Below the pieces are notes generated by a model, which saw only the letters and a program-made list of their open reading frames with translations, was not told where the DNA came from and did not search any database. Of a DNA stretch of 64,000 bases, positions 10,640 through 20,425 are shown piece by piece. This DNA is from Gluconacetobacter diazotrophicus PA1 5 (lineage in GTDB: Bacteria > Pseudomonadota > Alphaproteobacteria > Acetobacterales > Acetobacteraceae). The DNA lies in contig NC_011365.1 in assembly GCF_000021325.1 (NCBI RefSeq), positions 2,260,001-2,324,000 on the forward strand, given 5' to 3'. Positions within the stretch are counted from its first letter, which is position 1; each line of letters starts with the position of its first letter. The translations under genes and the position numbers were made by a program.

Positions 10640-11338
10640 ATGACCGACGGCAATCACACCATGGACGCCCGCCCGGCGGCCCTGGCGCGCCCCGCCCTGA
10701 TGGTGGCCGCGTGCGTCGCCGCCGGGCTGGTGCTGCGTTTCGCCCCCGGGCTGCACGGGGTGATGGCCGATACCGCGCTGCTGCGCGGCGGGGCGTGGGG
10801 CCGGGTGGTGTTCCTGCTGGCGGGGTCGGTGATCTGCGCCGTGGGACTGCCGCGCCAGCTTGTCTGCTTTGCCGCCGGGGTGGCGTACGGCCCGCTGGAC
10901 GGCATCGTGCTGGCCACGCTGGCCACGCTGGCCGGGGCGGTCACCGGCTTTGCCTGGGCGCGCGGGGTCGGGCGGGCCGCGCTGCGGCGGCGGCTGTCGG
11001 GGCGGCTGGCCCGGCTGGACGGGTTCGTCTCGGCCCATCCGTTCACCGCGATCCTGACGCTGCGCCTGCTGCCGGTCGGCTCGGCGCTGATGCTGAACCT
11101 GCTGGCGGGGGTGTCCGGGGCGGGGCTGCGCCCCTTCCTTCTGGCCACCCTGGCCGGCAGCCTGCCGCAGACGGTCGTCTTCGTGCTGCTGGGCAGCGGG
11201 GCGCGGATCGGCCATGGCTGGCAGGTGGCGCTGGCGGCGGTGCTGTTCGCGGGGTCGGCGGCGCTGGGCCTGTGGCTGATGCGCCGCCTGGCGAATGGGG
11301 ACACCGTGCCCCTCGCCACCGCCACCGACAGAACGTGA
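10640..11338 (+). CDS. TVP38/TMEM64 (VTT-domain) membrane protein
   Basis: This 232-residue integral membrane protein has about six hydrophobic segments and the VTT/SNARE-associated domain pattern: GLPRQLVCFAAGVAYGPLDG, GAVTGFAWARGVGR, then AILTLRLLPVGSALMLNLLAG and LPQTVVFVLLGSG. This DedA-like family is linked to lipid scrambling and membrane homeostasis, but the role of bacterial TVP38 proteins is not firmly established. ATG 10640 has AAGGA just upstream; TTG 10607 and ATG 10661 are alternatives. It stands alone, divergent from ctaA. Confidence 0.82.
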   Translation: MTDGNHTMDARPAALARPALMVAACVAAGLVLRFAPGLHGVMADTALLRGGAWGRVVFLLAGSVICAVGLPRQLVCFAAGVAYGPLDGIVLATLATLAGAVTGFAWARGVGRAALRRRLSGRLARLDGFVSAHPFTAILTLRLLPVGSALMLNLLAGVSGAGLRPFLLATLAGSLPQTVVFVLLGSGARIGHGWQVALAAVLFAGSAALGLWLMRRLANGDTVPLATATDRT

Positions 11339-11509
11339 AAGTGCCATCTTGCCGCCGGCTTTGCCCGGTCCGATGTCTTCGCGGGACCCGGGCATGCTGT
11401 TGCGGGGATGCACCGCGTACGACGAATTGCAGCCTTACTGTAATTATATGATGAAAAAGGACAGGCCGCTGCGATAGTACGGCCTGACGATCTCTAACGG
11501 AGTGCCGCC

Positions 11510-12817
11510 ATGGCGTCTTCCGCGACAGCCGCGAGATCCGACGATGCCCCTGTTTCCGCCGTCGCCGCCGGGTCCATGAGCTGGATAGCCATCCTGCTGG
11601 GGTTCCTCACGGCCGTGGGGCCGGTATCGACGGATATCTACCTTCCCGCCTTTCCGGCGCTGGAAGCGTCACTGCACGCGCCTGCCGGCTCGGCGGAAAT
11701 GACGCTGGCCGTCTGGTTCGTCGGGCTGGCGGTCGGGCAGATCACGATGGGCCCGGTGTCGGACCGGTTCGGCCGGCGCATGCCCATGCTGGTGGGCACG
11801 CTGGTCTATACCCTGGCCTCGGTCGGCTGCGCCGTGGCGCCCGATATCTGGACGTTTTCCAGCTTCCGCCTGCTGGCGTCGCTGGGGGCGTCGGCCAGCC
11901 TGGTGATCCCCAGCGCCTGCGTGCGCGACCTGTCCCACGGGAACGAGGCCGCGCGCCTGATGTCGCGGCTGGTGCTGGTCATGGGTGTGGTGCCGATCCT
12001 GGCGCCGACCCTGGGCGGCTTCGTGCTGTCCTTCACCACATGGCGGTCGATCTTCTGGGCGTCGGCGGTCTACGGGCTGATCTGCACGTTCCTGATCGCG
12101 CGGGTCCTGCCGGAAACCCTGGCCCCCGACGACCGCAGCGTGATGCCCCCGGTGGCGCTGGCCGGCCGCTACCTGACGCTGGTGCGGGACCGGGGCTTCA
12201 TCACCAATGCCCTGGTGGCGGGCTTCGGGGCGTTCATGTCGTTCACCTACCTGTCGGCGGCGCCGTCGGTCTTCATCCATCTGTTCGGGTTCTCGCCCGC
12301 GCAGTTCGGCATGCTGTTCGGGGTGTTCGCCGTCTGCATGATCGGGGCGTCGCAACTGAACGGCGTGCTGGTCGGGCGGATCGACGCCACGCGCATCCTG
12401 GGCATTTCGGTCGGGACCGCCGTGCTGGGAACGGTGGCGATGACGGTGGTGTCGATCGTCATGGCCTTCGCGATGAAGGGGGGCGTCATGCTGCACGGCC
12501 TGGCGCTGGTGCCGCTGGTCCTGACGATGATGGTGGCGCTCGGCACCACCGGCATCATCGGGCCGAACGCCACGGTGGGGGCCATGGCCGACCATCCGCG
12601 CCTGGCCGGCAGCGCCTCGGCGTTCGTCGGCACGCTGCAATACGTGCTGGGCGCCGTCGCGGGCGCCATCGTGGGCATGCTGCCCGCCACCACCCCGGTG
12701 CCGATGTCCGGCGTCATGCTGACGGGCGCCGTCATCATGCTGCTGATGGTGCTGCTGCGGCCCGCCCGCCGGCCGGGCGAGGCCACCGTCCCGGCCGACC
12801 TTCCGATGATGCACTGA
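11510..12817 (+). CDS. Bcr/CflA-family multidrug efflux MFS transporter
   Basis: This 435-residue inner-membrane proton antiporter has twelve predicted spans. The start of helix 1 reads [13 protein letters not shown], the signature of the Bcr/CflA drug-resistance group, and the loop 2-3 motif [16 protein letters not shown] is intact. The ATG has GGAG 7-8 bases upstream. It is monocistronic. Substrate (bicyclomycin, chloramphenicol or other) cannot be told from sequence. The preceding 170 bp (11339-11509) are a little AT-richer and probably hold its promoter, though I could not fix one. Confidence 0.88.
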   Translation: MASSATAARSDDAPVSAVAAGSMSWIAILLGFLTAVGPVSTDIYLPAFPALEASLHAPAGSAEMTLAVWFVGLAVGQITMGPVSDRFGRRMPMLVGTLVYTLASVGCAVAPDIWTFSSFRLLASLGASASLVIPSACVRDLSHGNEAARLMSRLVLVMGVVPILAPTLGGFVLSFTTWRSIFWASAVYGLICTFLIARVLPETLAPDDRSVMPPVALAGRYLTLVRDRGFITNALVAGFGAFMSFTYLSAAPSVFIHLFGFSPAQFGMLFGVFAVCMIGASQLNGVLVGRIDATRILGISVGTAVLGTVAMTVVSIVMAFAMKGGVMLHGLALVPLVLTMMVALGTTGIIGPNATVGAMADHPRLAGSASAFVGTLQYVLGAVAGAIVGMLPATTPVPMSGVMLTGAVIMLLMVLLRPARRPGEATVPADLPMMH

Positions 12818-12853
12818 CGCTTGCCTCGGCGCTTGCCTCGACGATTGCCTCCC
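12818..12853 (+). repeat. Three tandem 12-bp repeats
   Basis: Immediately after the MFS stop codon the unit CGCTTGCCTCGG occurs three times head to tail, the third copy diverged (CGATTGCCTCCC). It lies outside coding sequence. No function is evident; replication slippage is the simplest origin. Confidence 0.75.
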
Positions 12854-12965
12854 TGGCGGCGGCAGGTTACAGCAGGGCACGTTTTTCACGGTCCGGACGG
12901 CAGGTCCGGCCCGGTTCCTGTCATGGAATGACGAGTTTGGGGTGGATTGGGATTTGGGCACGGAC

Positions 12966-13496
12966 ATGACGACCGCCACGATGGACCTGAAGCAGCATAT
13001 TCGCGGCATCCCGGATTTTCCGAAGCCGGGCATCCTGTTCTACGATATCTCCACCCTGATGCGGAACGCGGATGCGTGGCAGGTGGCGATGGGCCGGCTG
13101 ACGCACGCTGTCGCCCCGTGGGCACCGGACATGCTGGCGGCGATCGAATCGCGCGGCTTCCTGACCGCCGCCCCGCTGGCCAGCAACCTGGGCTGCGGGC
13201 TGGTCATGCTGCGCAAGCCGGGCAAGCTGCCGGGTGAAACCGTGTCCCACACCTATGACCTGGAATATGGCAGCGACACGCTGCACATCCAGGCCGACGC
13301 CATCCGCCCCGGCCAGCGCGTGGTGGTGATGGACGACCTGCTGGCCACCGGCGGCACCCTCGCCGCCTCGGTGGCGCTGCTGCGCAAGGTCGGGGCGGAT
13401 GTCGTCGGCGCGTCGGTCCTGGTGGAACTGCGCGCCCTGGGCGGCCGCCAGCGGCTGGACGTGCCGGTCCAGGCCCTGATCTCCTACGACGACTGA
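12966..13496 (+). CDS. apt: Adenine phosphoribosyltransferase
   Basis: This 176-residue cytosolic purine-salvage enzyme makes AMP from adenine and PRPP. It opens with the typical [18 protein letters not shown], carries the PRPP-binding loop [13 protein letters not shown] and a conserved ESRGF segment. Of the possible starts (GTG 12942, ATG 12966, ATG 12981) I chose 12966; the last would give the minimal family N-terminus. No strong ribosome site separates them. A strong hairpin terminator follows within 10 bases. Confidence 0.95.
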   Translation: MTTATMDLKQHIRGIPDFPKPGILFYDISTLMRNADAWQVAMGRLTHAVAPWAPDMLAAIESRGFLTAAPLASNLGCGLVMLRKPGKLPGETVSHTYDLEYGSDTLHIQADAIRPGQRVVVMDDLLATGGTLAASVALLRKVGADVVGASVLVELRALGGRQRLDVPVQALISYDD

Positions 13497-13502
13497 CGTC
13501 GA

Positions 13503-13549
13503 TATCCCGCCGCCGGCCGGTCGTCCGGCCGCGCGGTGGGATACGTTTT
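13503..13549 (+). terminator. Intrinsic terminator of apt
   Basis: A long stem pairs 13503-13520 with 13525-13543 (outer TATCCC with GGGATA, inner CCGGCCGG; one G-T pair and one bulge) around a TCGT loop, followed by TTTT at 13546-13549. It lies 7 bases after the apt stop. Confidence 0.8.
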
Positions 13550-13661
13550 GGTGGCCTCTGCTATTCGGTTCGCTCCCTGTCGGCCGGCGGCGAGGTGATC
13601 TAGAAGGAAGAAAGAACCGCGCCAGGCGGGCCGGTCACAGCGTAGGAGCATCGATGCCGGG

Positions 13662-15920
13662 ATGAGAAGCCTCGTGCCGGCGCTGACCTTGGCGTTGACC
13701 CATGTAACGACCCTGACCCAGACGCGCCTGCGCGACCTGTGGTCGTGCCTGTGGTCGGGCAAGCCGCGCCGGCAGGACCATCTGCGCTGGCTCTACGCCC
13801 CCGACCTGGTGACGTTCGGCTACGCGCTGCGCACCACCATCACCTCGCTGATCGCGCTGGGCATCGCGCTGTGGTGGGAACTGGGCAGCCCGCAATGGGC
13901 GGCGCTGACGGTCTGGATGGTCGCCCAGGGCACGCGGGGCAAAAGCGTGGCCAAGGCGCGCTGGCACATGTTCGGCATGGTCGTCGGCACGATCTGCGCC
14001 GTGGCGCTGGTGGCGGCGTTCCCGCAGGCGCCGGTGCTGTTCATCGTGGCGCTGGCGGTCGGGATCGGCCTGTTCTGCTTCGTCGGCACGCTGCTGCCCG
14101 GCCCGGCGACGATGACCAACTACCGTATCCACGGCATGCGGGCCAGCGGCTTCACCTACGCCATCATCGCCCTGGACGGCATCGCGGACCCCGAGCACAT
14201 CTTCCAGATCGCCATGGCCCGCGCGACCTATATCGTGCTGGGCATCGTGCTGGAATCCACGGTCTCGTCGCTGTTCCAGTTCCGTCTGGGGGAACGGGCG
14301 CGCGACCGGCTGACGCATAATTTCCTGACCGCCATCGACGGCGCGGCGCGGGCGCTGGCGGCGCTGCTGGCCGGTGACGCGCAGGTCCTGTCGAAGGCGC
14401 GCGGCCTGTTTTCCACCATCACCTCGCTCAGCGACCAGATCGAGTTCGCCGAGGTCGAGATGGGCCGCCATCACGGGCACGAGGGCGATCACGCCCGCGC
14501 GGCGCTGGCACGCGTGGCGGTGCTGCTGTCGCGCGGGCTGGACATGGCGGCGCTGATGCACATGCCCGACTGCGTGCCGGGCGACGCCTTCCACGCGACG
14601 GCCGACCGGGTGCGCGCCTTCCTGCTCGACCTCCCCGCCCGGCTCGAGGAACGCGACATCGGCCCGAGCCTGCAGCGGCTGGCCGCCCTGCGCGCCGACT
14701 GCCGGCAGGCGGTCGCGGAATCGCTCGGCACGGAAATGGGCAGCGACACGCTTCCGCCCGTCGCGACCGACGACGCCGCGACGCTGCATCACCAGCACCA
14801 GCGCATTCTGCATCACGGGCTGGACGCGATGCTGGAGGACCTGGAACAGGCGATCATCCAGTTCGAGGCCAGCCTGCACCCCCTGCCGCACGACCATTTC
14901 CACTATCGCATCAAGACCTTCCGCGACTGGCAGCAGGCGGTGGCCAACAGCCTGCGTGCCTCGGTCACGATCTTCGGTGCCGGCGTGATCTGGATCACCA
15001 CCGGCTGGTCCGACGGGCTGCTGTTCCTGATGTTCGTCTCCATCGTCTGCAGCCTGTTCTCGACCCTGGAAAAACCGGCCCTGGCGACCCAGGCCTTCCT
15101 GACCGGGGCGTTCTGGGCGGTCGGCGCGGCGGGCGTGCTGGTGCTGTGGGCCCTGGCGAAGCCCACGACGTACGAAATCATGGCCCTGTGCTTCAGCCTG
15201 CCGATGCTGGCGGGCGGGCTGGCCTTCGCCTACCCGACCATCGTCCTGGCGGCGGTCTCGTACAACCTGTTCCTGCCCATCCTCGTCGGGCCGGGAAACC
15301 AGTCGCGGCTGGACGAAATCGCGTTCTTCAACACCGCCATGCCTCTGATCCTGGCGCTGTGGTACGCGATGTGGACGTTCCGGCTGGTGCTGCCGTTCGA
15401 CACCAACGCCATGCGCTGGCAGATGCGCACCGGCATCCTGAAGGGGCTGCGGCTGCTGGCACGTTCGCGCACCCTGCCGACCACGCTCTATGTCGTCGAA
15501 CGGAACGTGGACCGCTTCGTCCGCCTGCTGACCAATACGGAGGCGACGCCCGAACCGGTGGTCGACGCGTATCTGAAGGGCATATTGTCGGCAATGTCGA
15601 TCGGGCTGAACGTCATCCGCCTGCGCGCCATCCTGGCCCGCAACGTGCTGCCGGCCTGCTCGCACCAGGTGATCGAGGAAGTGATGGGCCGCATGGCCCA
15701 GTTCAGCGGCCGCTATGGCGGCCATTACGGCCGCACCGCCCGGTCGGCGAAACTGGCGATAAACCGCATCGTGGGCGAAGCGGGGCGCGAATCCAACCTG
15801 GCGGTGCGCATGGAAATGGACCGCGCCCTGGCCAGCCTGACGGTGATTTCCTACGAACTCGACACCAACCAGATGTTCTTCGACGCCTCCAGCCCCTACC
15901 TGGACGCGGTATTCGGCTAG
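13662..15920 (+). CDS. FUSC-family aromatic-acid/efflux membrane protein
   Basis: This 752-residue inner-membrane protein has the duplicated FUSC architecture: an N-terminal bundle of about five or six hydrophobic helices (from about residue 50: TSLIALGIALWWELGSPQWAALTVWMV, then GLFCFVGTLLPGP), a long cytoplasmic helical region (about 200-420), a second helix bundle (about 440-560) and a cytoplasmic tail. FUSC proteins include AaeB (aromatic carboxylate efflux) and MdtO. No partner membrane-fusion protein is adjacent, so the substrate is unknown. It ends convergently with accC; about 57 bases between them contain a GC hairpin. Confidence 0.85.
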   Translation: MRSLVPALTLALTHVTTLTQTRLRDLWSCLWSGKPRRQDHLRWLYAPDLVTFGYALRTTITSLIALGIALWWELGSPQWAALTVWMVAQGTRGKSVAKARWHMFGMVVGTICAVALVAAFPQAPVLFIVALAVGIGLFCFVGTLLPGPATMTNYRIHGMRASGFTYAIIALDGIADPEHIFQIAMARATYIVLGIVLESTVSSLFQFRLGERARDRLTHNFLTAIDGAARALAALLAGDAQVLSKARGLFSTITSLSDQIEFAEVEMGRHHGHEGDHARAALARVAVLLSRGLDMAALMHMPDCVPGDAFHATADRVRAFLLDLPARLEERDIGPSLQRLAALRADCRQAVAESLGTEMGSDTLPPVATDDAATLHHQHQRILHHGLDAMLEDLEQAIIQFEASLHPLPHDHFHYRIKTFRDWQQAVANSLRASVTIFGAGVIWITTGWSDGLLFLMFVSIVCSLFSTLEKPALATQAFLTGAFWAVGAAGVLVLWALAKPTTYEIMALCFSLPMLAGGLAFAYPTIVLAAVSYNLFLPILVGPGNQSRLDEIAFFNTAMPLILALWYAMWTFRLVLPFDTNAMRWQMRTGILKGLRLLARSRTLPTTLYVVERNVDRFVRLLTNTEATPEPVVDAYLKGILSAMSIGLNVIRLRAILARNVLPACSHQVIEEVMGRMAQFSGRYGGHYGRTARSAKLAINRIVGEAGRESNLAVRMEMDRALASLTVISYELDTNQMFFDASSPYLDAVFG

Positions 15921-15930
15921 ATGGGAAGGC

Positions 15931-15958
15931 GGGCCGGGTCCTGCCCGGACCCCGGCCC
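15931..15958. terminator. GC hairpin between convergent FUSC gene and accC
   Basis: GGGCCGGGTCC (15931-15941) pairs with GGACCCCGGCCC (15947-15958, one bulged C). No T-tract follows on either side, so it is a weak candidate for bidirectional termination or 3'-end protection. Confidence 0.4.
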
Positions 15959-15977
15959 CTCCCCTGGCCGTTCCATC

Positions 15978-17320
<1,343 letters not shown>

Positions 17321-17321
<1 letters not shown>

Positions 17322-17764
17322 TACTCGATGATGGCCAGGGCTTCGCCGAATTCCACCGGATCGCCCGACGCGACCAGCAGCGTCTTCAGCGTGCCCGCGC
17401 GGGGGGCCTTGATCTGGTTGAACGTCTTCATCGCCTCGATCAGCATCAGGGTCTGCCCGGCGGTAACGCTCTGCCCCTCGGTCACGAAGGGGGGCGAACC
17501 CGGATCGGGCGTCAGGTAGGCGACGCCCACCATCGGGCTGGTCACCGCGCCCGGATGCTTGGCGGGATCGACCGGCATCGCGGCGGTCGGGGCGGCCGCG
17601 GTCGCGACGGGGGCGGCCGGTACGGCATGCAGCGCGCCGGCGGCGGCGCGGACCACGCGGATGCGATTGTCCTTCTCCGCGATCTCGATCTCGGTCAGGC
17701 CGGTTTCGGTCAGGATTTCTGCCAATGCCCGAATGGCATCCGCGTCCACGAGCAGTCGGCTCAT
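17321..17764 (-). CDS. accB: Acetyl-CoA carboxylase biotin carboxyl carrier protein
   Basis: This 147-residue carrier carries biotin between AccC and the carboxyltransferase. After an N-terminal helix region (residues 1-40) comes an Ala/Pro-rich linker and the biotinyl domain [20 protein letters not shown] with [16 protein letters not shown]; the biotinylated Lys is in EAMKT, where many relatives have EAMKM or EAMKL. The ATG at 17764 lies in an ATGA overlap with the aroQ stop; the open frame continues upstream inside aroQ but is not supported there. Confidence 0.97.
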
Positions 17765-18216
17765 CGATCGTCCTCGTCCAGAATCATGTCTGTCATCGCC
17801 TGAAGCGCCAAAGCATAGCCGCGTACTCCCAGGCCGCAGATGACGCCCACGGCGGCACGGGAGCAATAGGTATGGTGGCGGAATTCCTCACGTCGATGAA
17901 TGTTGGAAATATGGATTTCGACCACCGGCAGATCGACCGCCAGCAGCGCGTCGAGCAGGGCGATGGAGGTGTGGCCGTAGGCGGCCGGATTGATCACGAT
18001 CCCCCGCGCGCGGTTGCGGCATTCCTGAACCCACGACACCAGTTCGCCCTCGCCGTTGGTCTGGCGGAAGTCGATGGCGACATCCAGGCGCTCGGCGGCC
18101 TGGATGCAGATCTGCTCCACGTCGTCCAGGGTCGCGCGACCATAGACTTCGGGCTGGCGCAGTCCGAGCATGTTGAGGTTGGGTCCGTTCAGGACGGCGA
18201 TCAGGGGGCGCACCAT
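17761..18216 (-). CDS. aroQ: 3-dehydroquinate dehydratase, type II
   Basis: This 151-residue enzyme catalyses the third step of the shikimate pathway. Type II hallmarks are present: [21 protein letters not shown] (catalytic Tyr in the loop), [12 protein letters not shown] and [19 protein letters not shown] 18216 is the only start that gives a normal N-terminus; the frame stays open further upstream but without family similarity. First gene of the aroQ-accB-accC operon, an arrangement common in proteobacteria. Confidence 0.97.
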   Translation of the reverse strand: MVRPLIAVLNGPNLNMLGLRQPEVYGRATLDDVEQICIQAAERLDVAIDFRQTNGEGELVSWVQECRNRARGIVINPAAYGHTSIALLDALLAVDLPVVEIHISNIHRREEFRHHTYCSRAAVGVICGLGVRGYALALQAMTDMILDEDDR

Positions 18217-18534
18217 GGTGACAGGCGCCGTAGCACGACCGTCAATCCGTTCCAAGAGAATGATCGTCGGCCCGCCCACCCACCCACGCGTCCGGCGGGG
18301 TGTAAGGAGGGGACCGGGGCGGCAGGAACGCCGGGGCACCGGGATAATAATGATGACCCAAAATTGCCACATTCTCCCCCACAGGATTGAATCAGCGGCG
18401 AAAGCACCGGCAACATCGCGGCATCGTCCGGTCCTGCGGGGGGACGTGCGGTGAAAAAGCCTTGAGTTCCGGGGAACGGGACTGTTGTATGCCCGTTGTT
18501 ACTGGCCGATTGGCCCAGCAGGATTGGGGACGCA
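18217..18534. other. Intergenic region between divergent aroQ and rlpA-like genes
   Basis: This stretch of about 320 bp must hold the promoters of the aroQ-accBC operon and of the RlpA-like gene. A weak candidate for the latter is TTGAGT (18462-18467), 17-base spacer, TTGTAT (18485-18490). An AT-rich patch at 18345-18375 may belong to the aroQ promoter. I see no RNA gene or convincing small ORF. Confidence 0.4.
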
Positions 18535-19191
18535 TTGAAACAGGACCGGAATGAGCGACGGATACGATCCGGCAGCCAGGCGCTGATGGCGCTGGCCTGC
18601 CTGTTCGCCTTCGCCTCGACCGCCTGTGGCCGCGAAGTGACAGCGGGCGCGGAAACGGTGCCGGCCCCCGCGTCCCCCGATATCTCCTCCGCCGTGGGTG
18701 ACGACGGCCATCCGCCCACCGCCTGGGCGGCCTCGGTCCGCGCGGCGCTGGCGCGGCGGTCGCAGCACCTGATGCATGTCGGCCGTTCCGCCCTGTCCTG
18801 GTCCGAACAGGGGGTGGCCAGCTGGTACGGCCACCTGCGCAGGGTCCGTCCCACCTCGTCGGGCCGTGCGTTCGACCCCCGGGCGCTGACGGCGGCGCAT
18901 CCCACCCTGCCGATGGGCACGCGCGTGCTGGTCCGCTCGGAGGATACCGGTCGTTCGGTGGTGGTGACGGTGAATGATCGCGGCCCCTTCCTGGGCAGCC
19001 GCATCATCGACCTCTCGCCCGCCGCCGCGGCGCGGCTGGGCATGCTGAATGCGGGCACCGCCCATGTCGTGCTGCAGCCCGCCCCGGTCACCGAAGTGGC
19101 GCAGGCCGAATCCACGGACACCAGCGCCGACGCAATCGCCGCCGCCGCGCCGGGCGCGCCCCGTCGCGTCGCGCATCACGCCGGGCGCTGA
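18535..19191 (+). CDS. RlpA-like septal/lytic transglycosylase domain protein
   Basis: This exported protein of about 218 residues contains an RlpA double-psi beta-barrel: GVASWYGHLRRVRPTSSGRA, ALTAAHPTLPMGTRVLV and VTVNDRGPFLGSRIIDLS. RlpA proteins are outer-membrane lipoproteins that cut naked glycan strands at septa. The hydrophobic N-terminus ends in FASTACG, an imperfect lipobox (Ser at -3), so lipidation is uncertain. There is no SPOR domain, which canonical RlpA has. The start is unclear: TTG 18535 has GGGGA just upstream, TTG 18496 and ATG 18586 are alternatives. It ends close to the convergent BrkB-type gene. Confidence 0.8.
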   Translation: MKQDRNERRIRSGSQALMALACLFAFASTACGREVTAGAETVPAPASPDISSAVGDDGHPPTAWAASVRAALARRSQHLMHVGRSALSWSEQGVASWYGHLRRVRPTSSGRAFDPRALTAAHPTLPMGTRVLVRSEDTGRSVVVTVNDRGPFLGSRIIDLSPAAAARLGMLNAGTAHVVLQPAPVTEVAQAESTDTSADAIAAAAPGAPRRVAHHAGR

Positions 19192-19209
19192 CCGACCGGC
19201 TTCAGCCTC

Positions 19210-20175
19210 TTACTCGCCTGGCCTGGGGCGCTGCCCGGCATCGCCCTCGCTCGGGCGCAGTTCCATCTCCGCCTCCAGCCCGGCATTCAGTTCGGCGCCC
19301 AGCAGGATGACGTAGGCGGTGACGAAGAACCACATCATCGTCGCGACCACCGCGCCCAGCGGGCCATAGGTGGCGTTGTAGCTGGCGATCGTGCTGACAT
19401 AGTACGAGAACCCGATGGACGAGACGATCCAGATCAGCGTGGCGGTGCAGGACCCCGGCAGGATGCAGATCCAGTGCACGATCCTGCGATTGGGGCTGAA
19501 ACGGTAGAGCAGCGAGCACGCGGCCAGCACGAACAGCAGCATCAGCGCCGGGCCGCCCGTCTGCACCAGCAGTTCTACCGACCAGGGCGGCGGGGCCAGG
19601 CCCAGCCGCGCCGGGACGAAATCGATCAGGACCGGCAGCGCCACCAGCACGCTCAGCGTCAGGACGGCGCCGCAGATCGCGCACAGGGTCATGCCCAGCG
19701 CCATCAGGTGGAACTGCACGAACCCGCGTGTCTCGCGCGTGTCATAGGCGATATTGACGGCCGAGATGATCGACCGCGTCGCCGCCGACGCCGACCACAG
19801 CGTGATGGTGGTGGACAGGATCAGGTTCAGCGTCAGCGACGAATGCGGCTCGGCCACCAGGGTATGGATGCGCTCGTCGATCAGGGTGAAGGCCGAGGGC
19901 GGCAGCAGATGGCGCAGCACGTCCATCTGCGGCTCGACCGTATCGGGGTCGAACATCAGGCCGTAGATCGAAATCAGGGTGCTGATCGCCGGAAACAGTG
20001 ACAGGGTGGCATAGAAGGCGCATCCTGCCGCCGCCAGGGTGATCTGGTCGGACGACAGATTGCGCGCCATCCGGCCCAGAACCGGCTTCCACATCTGCCG
20101 CAACATGGGCCGCGAGGGAAAGGGGCCCGGGGTGGGGCCGTCACCGGCCGGGGAAACGTGGCTGTTGGCCTGCAT
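19210..20175 (-). CDS. YihY/BrkB-family inner-membrane protein
   Basis: This 321-residue integral membrane protein has about six spans and the family pattern AAAGCAFYATLSLFPAIS, then YGPLGAVVATMMWFFVTAY and ILLGAELNAGLE. The family was once called ribonuclease BN in error; its real role is unknown (exporter-like fold). The C-terminal tail is charged. It is monocistronic and divergent from the ornithine decarboxylase gene, with about 250 bp between the two starts. Confidence 0.88.
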   Translation of the reverse strand: MQANSHVSPAGDGPTPGPFPSRPMLRQMWKPVLGRMARNLSSDQITLAAAGCAFYATLSLFPAISTLISIYGLMFDPDTVEPQMDVLRHLLPPSAFTLIDERIHTLVAEPHSSLTLNLILSTTITLWSASAATRSIISAVNIAYDTRETRGFVQFHLMALGMTLCAICGAVLTLSVLVALPVLIDFVPARLGLAPPPWSVELLVQTGGPALMLLFVLAACSLLYRFSPNRRIVHWICILPGSCTATLIWIVSSIGFSYYVSTIASYNATYGPLGAVVATMMWFFVTAYVILLGAELNAGLEAEMELRPSEGDAGQRPRPGE

Positions 20176-20196
20176 GACCCCTACCTAACGAAAAAC

Positions 20197-20361
20197 ATGC
20201 GCATGGGTCGATTTTTCTGTTGCGCCCAAAGTGGTTTGCCCTCATATGCGCTCTCCACGCAACAACGCACGTGCCACTGGCCCTCTGAGGTTACGCAACG
20301 ACGTCAAGCGTTCTGGCAATCGGGACCCTTCGCCGGGCCCACTTGGTCGCTGGTCCGTTAG
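20197..20361 (+). promoter_or_regulatory. Leader of ornithine decarboxylase with possible leader ORF
   Basis: Between the divergent starts at 20175 and 20426 lies a leader that contains a 54-codon open frame (ATG 20197, TAG 20359-20361; ends PTWSLVR). Near its end GGACC (20323-20327) can pair with GGTCC (20352-20356), while GGTC (20352-20355) can alternatively pair with GACC (20361-20364), giving two mutually exclusive hairpins around the stop codon. Leaders of alphaproteobacterial ornithine decarboxylase genes are known as the speF RNA family; membership here is inferred from position only. Confidence 0.4.
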
Positions 20362-20425
20362 ACCGTTTCGCAACTCCCTGTCCGGCATCGATCCGGACGG
20401 ACGATACAGAAGGGAATTGGGTGCG

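Noticed and set aside
20231-20425. N-terminal extension of the ornithine decarboxylase by 65 residues
   Set aside because: The extension has no family similarity and overlaps the leader; ATG 20426 gives the normal family length.
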